Assembly (NCBI RefSeq): GCF_900108085.1
Contig: NZ_FNVR01000035.1
Coordinates: forward strand, 1 to 36,436
Direction of reading: 5' to 3'
DNA: 36,436 bases
From: Algoriphagus boritolerans DSM 17298 = JCM 18970
GTDB lineage: Bacteria; Bacteroidota; Bacteroidia; Cytophagales; Cyclobacteriaceae
Below, piece after piece: positions 35,106 through 36,436 of this stretch. Position 1 is the first letter of the stretch. Each line of letters starts with the position of its first letter. Under the pieces are notes generated by a model. That model did no database searches. It was given only the letters and a program-made list of their open reading frames with translations, and had not been told where the DNA came from. A program made the position numbers and the translations under genes.

Positions 35106-35981
35106 ATGCATCCCCTTCATTTTAAAGTGCCGAGGCTAAAGGAAGAAACCATCAGGGTTGAGTGTTGGGACTTGGAAAACTTCTTTGAGCCCATTCATTT
35201 CCATGAAGAATTTCAAATCACCTTAATATTGGAGGGTGGAGGTTCTCTTTTTGTTTCAGACAGCGTCATCCAGTTTAAGAAGGGGGAAGTGTATCTATTT
35301 GGAAAAAATCTTCCTCATGTATTTAGAAATAGTGGGAATGAATATCAAACTAATGGTCAGAAAAAGGCAAGGGCAGTCTCTGTTTTCTTTAACCAGGACG
35401 TTTTGAAACATTCCATTTTGGATATTCCTGAGGCATATTCGATTCGGCGCTTGATTGACCTATCTGTCTATGGTATAAGGGTTTCTGATGCTAGGCAGGA
35501 GGCTATAAGTAGAAAACTAAATGAACTACCAGAAAAAAAATTGTTTGAAAAATTTCTTGGTTTACTTGAAGTTCTTGAGTGCATTTCGAAAGACAACAAA
35601 TTGGATTTTATCTCTTGCTTAGGAGTCCCAATACATACTGTGCAGGAGAATATTCCAAAAATCAACATGGTGTTTGATTTTGTAAGAAACAATTACAAGG
35701 AAAAAATCACTTTAATGCAAGTGGCGGATTTGGTAAACATGTCACCTACGGCTTTCTGTAGATTTTTTAAATATAAAAGTCAAAAAACATTTTCAAGGTT
35801 TTTGATCGAAGTTAGAATTGCAAATGCCTGTAAATTATTGTTTCAGGATGATTTTAATGCCTCAGAATGCTGCTACAGCTGTGGTTACAATAATCTGTCA
35901 AATTTTCACAAACATTTTAAAAGTGTAACCGGAATGACTCCCTTGGAGTTCCGTAAAAATATGCTGAATACAGCTAATTGA
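35106..35981 (+). CDS. AraC-family transcriptional regulator
   Basis: A 291-residue cytoplasmic regulator and the only regulator in the window. The N-terminal half is a cupin-like sensor domain (FEPIHFHEEFQITLILEGGG, then FKKGEVYLFGKNLPHVF), typical of AraC-type proteins that bind a sugar or related effector. The C-terminal hundred residues hold the two helix-turn-helix motifs: ITLMQVADLVNMSPTAFCRF, and ECCYSCGYNNLSNFHKHFKS followed by the signature GMTPLEFRK. It lies downstream of the catabolic genes in the same orientation, so it is a likely activator of this locus, although no operator was identified. The right IS66 copy begins three bases after its stop, so its original terminator has been displaced and its last few residues could have been altered by the insertion. 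Confidence 0.9.
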   Translation: MHPLHFKVPRLKEETIRVECWDLENFFEPIHFHEEFQITLILEGGGSLFVSDSVIQFKKGEVYLFGKNLPHVFRNSGNEYQTNGQKKARAVSVFFNQDVLKHSILDIPEAYSIRRLIDLSVYGIRVSDARQEAISRKLNELPEKKLFEKFLGLLEVLECISKDNKLDFISCLGVPIHTVQENIPKINMVFDFVRNNYKEKITLMQVADLVNMSPTAFCRFFKYKSQKTFSRFLIEVRIANACKLLFQDDFNASECCYSCGYNNLSNFHKHFKSVTGMTPLEFRKNMLNTAN

Positions 35982-36042
35982 ATCGTATCCCTCCGACGAA
36001 CTGCATCTTGATGCGCTTTGATTAATGAGCTAAAGTTGCGGG

Positions 36043-36339
36043 ATGAAAAAGACAAGTATCGAGACCTACTATGAGCTGTTTTACAGGTGGCAGCGATCCG
36101 GATTGAGTAAAGCAGCTTTTGCCGATCGAGAGGGGATTTCCAAAGTGAGTTTTTATTCTTGGTGCAAAAAGTTTGAAACCAAGACCGATTCCCAGGATGC
36201 TTCCACCGGTTTTACCAGAATCGAACTGGCTGAGTCCGCTTCTCAGGCAGCGGTGGCCAAGATCAGCTATCCAAACGGAATCAGTGTGGAGCTGTTTGGG
36301 TCTTTTGATCCCGACCGGATCAAGGCGTTGGTTTCCTGA
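36043..36339 (+). CDS. tnpA: IS66 accessory protein TnpA (Orf1)
   Basis: A complete 98-residue Orf1 protein of an IS66-type element. The N-terminal helix-turn-helix-like region (YYELFYRWQRSGLSKAAFAD, then GISKVSFYSWCKKFE) is followed by a short strand region, KISYPNGISVELFG, and the ending FDPDRIKALVS, as usual for this small protein. The stop codon TGA overlaps the ATG of the next gene by one base, a typical IS66 arrangement that couples translation. The left-edge copy differs at about nine of 254 shared bases. Confidence 0.85.
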   Translation: MKKTSIETYYELFYRWQRSGLSKAAFADREGISKVSFYSWCKKFETKTDSQDASTGFTRIELAESASQAAVAKISYPNGISVELFGSFDPDRIKALVS

Positions 36340-36436
36340 TGCTGGCTCTGTCGAGTTCGACCCGTTATTTTATTTACGGCGAACCTACCGACATGCGGTT
36401 CGGCATCAATTCGCTGGCAGGGCTTGTGCGCAACAG
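36339..36436 (+). CDS. tnpB: IS66 accessory protein TnpB (Orf2), cut by window edge
   Basis: Starting at ATG 36339, which overlaps the tnpA stop, the frame reads MLALSSSTRYFIYGEPTDMR and then FGINSLAGLVRN to the window edge. The pattern Y-x-x-PTDMR-x-G-x-x-x-L-x-x-LV is the IS66 Orf2 (TnpB) N-terminus. Only about 32 codons are present. The protein is an accessory factor, not the transposase. Confidence 0.8.
   Translation, partial: MLALSSSTRYFIYGEPTDMRFGINSLAGLVRN

Larger units (their letters stand above)
35985..36436 (+). mobile_element. IS66-family element, right copy (partial)
   Basis: The outer end GTATCCCTCCGACGAACTGC starts at about 35985, only three bases after the AraC-type stop codon, and is the same as the end of the left copy at 312. 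A short inverted repeat, GCATC-TT-GATGC, lies inside the end in both copies. The element contains a complete tnpA and the start of tnpB and runs off the right edge before the DDE transposase gene. It points outward, opposite to the left copy, so the window interior lies between two inverted copies. Confidence 0.82.

Noticed and set aside
1..36436. Calling the whole window a composite IS66 transposon
   Set aside because: Only one end of each IS copy is visible, target duplications cannot be checked, and an assembly break at repeats explains the edges equally well.

Overview
The window is a polysaccharide-utilisation-type locus from a Bacteroidota genome, most likely Cytophagales (Cyclobacteriaceae-like). 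This rests on the SusC/SusD pair, the many lipoprotein signal peptides, the S1 sulfatases, the GH106 and DUF1080 proteins, and the AT-rich spacers without strong Shine-Dalgarno sequences. Family calls were made by reading translated sequence; no database search was run. No tRNA, rRNA or CRISPR array was seen.

Layout. Both edges carry the start of the same IS66-type element, in opposite orientations and about 96% identical (1-312 on the minus strand, 35985-36436 on the plus strand). Next to the left copy is a dead ISAs1-family element (353-1555) with matching terminal repeats and a decayed 10-bp target duplication, ending only 125 bp before the likely susC start. Then come susC (1681-4992) and susD (5090-6823), followed by a hairpin, a structured intergenic repeat and a broken DUF3863/DUF3864-like gene (7264-8169). 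A secreted sulfatase (8333-9778) is followed by a secreted M24 peptidase and an M1 aminopeptidase (9892-13402). A GH106 lipoprotein (13598-16573), a TauE/SafE-like permease (17004-17885) and a second GH106 lipoprotein (18563-21478) follow. The second GH106 gene heads a tight run of four more lipoprotein sulfatases (21483-27601) that ends at a terminator-like hairpin. The last block encodes a DUF1080-PA14 protein (27767-29599), a propeller protein fused to an azurin-like blue-copper domain (29655-31772), a GH31 glycosidase (32049-34226) and, after a repeat-rich gap, an AraC-type regulator (35106-35981).

How the genes fit together (inference). SusC/SusD would bind and import oligosaccharides. 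Five Cys-type S1 sulfatases would remove sulfate esters, the two GH106 enzymes would release alpha-L-rhamnose, and GH31 would remove an alpha-linked side sugar. The permease could move sulfate, sulfite or another anion. Together these suggest a sulfated, rhamnose-containing glycan such as a green-algal rhamnan or ulvan-type polymer, but the substrate cannot be fixed from sequence. The DUF1080 and propeller-cupredoxin pair hints at an oxidative (3-keto-sugar) branch beside the hydrolytic one, and is the most novel-looking part of the locus.

The locus is also eroding. Besides the two dead IS remnants (ISAs1, IS21) there are remnants of at least four cargo genes: the DUF3863/3864 gene, the C-terminus of a third GH106 (13460-13561), and two N-terminal sulfatase fragments (16685-16900 and about 17911-18310).
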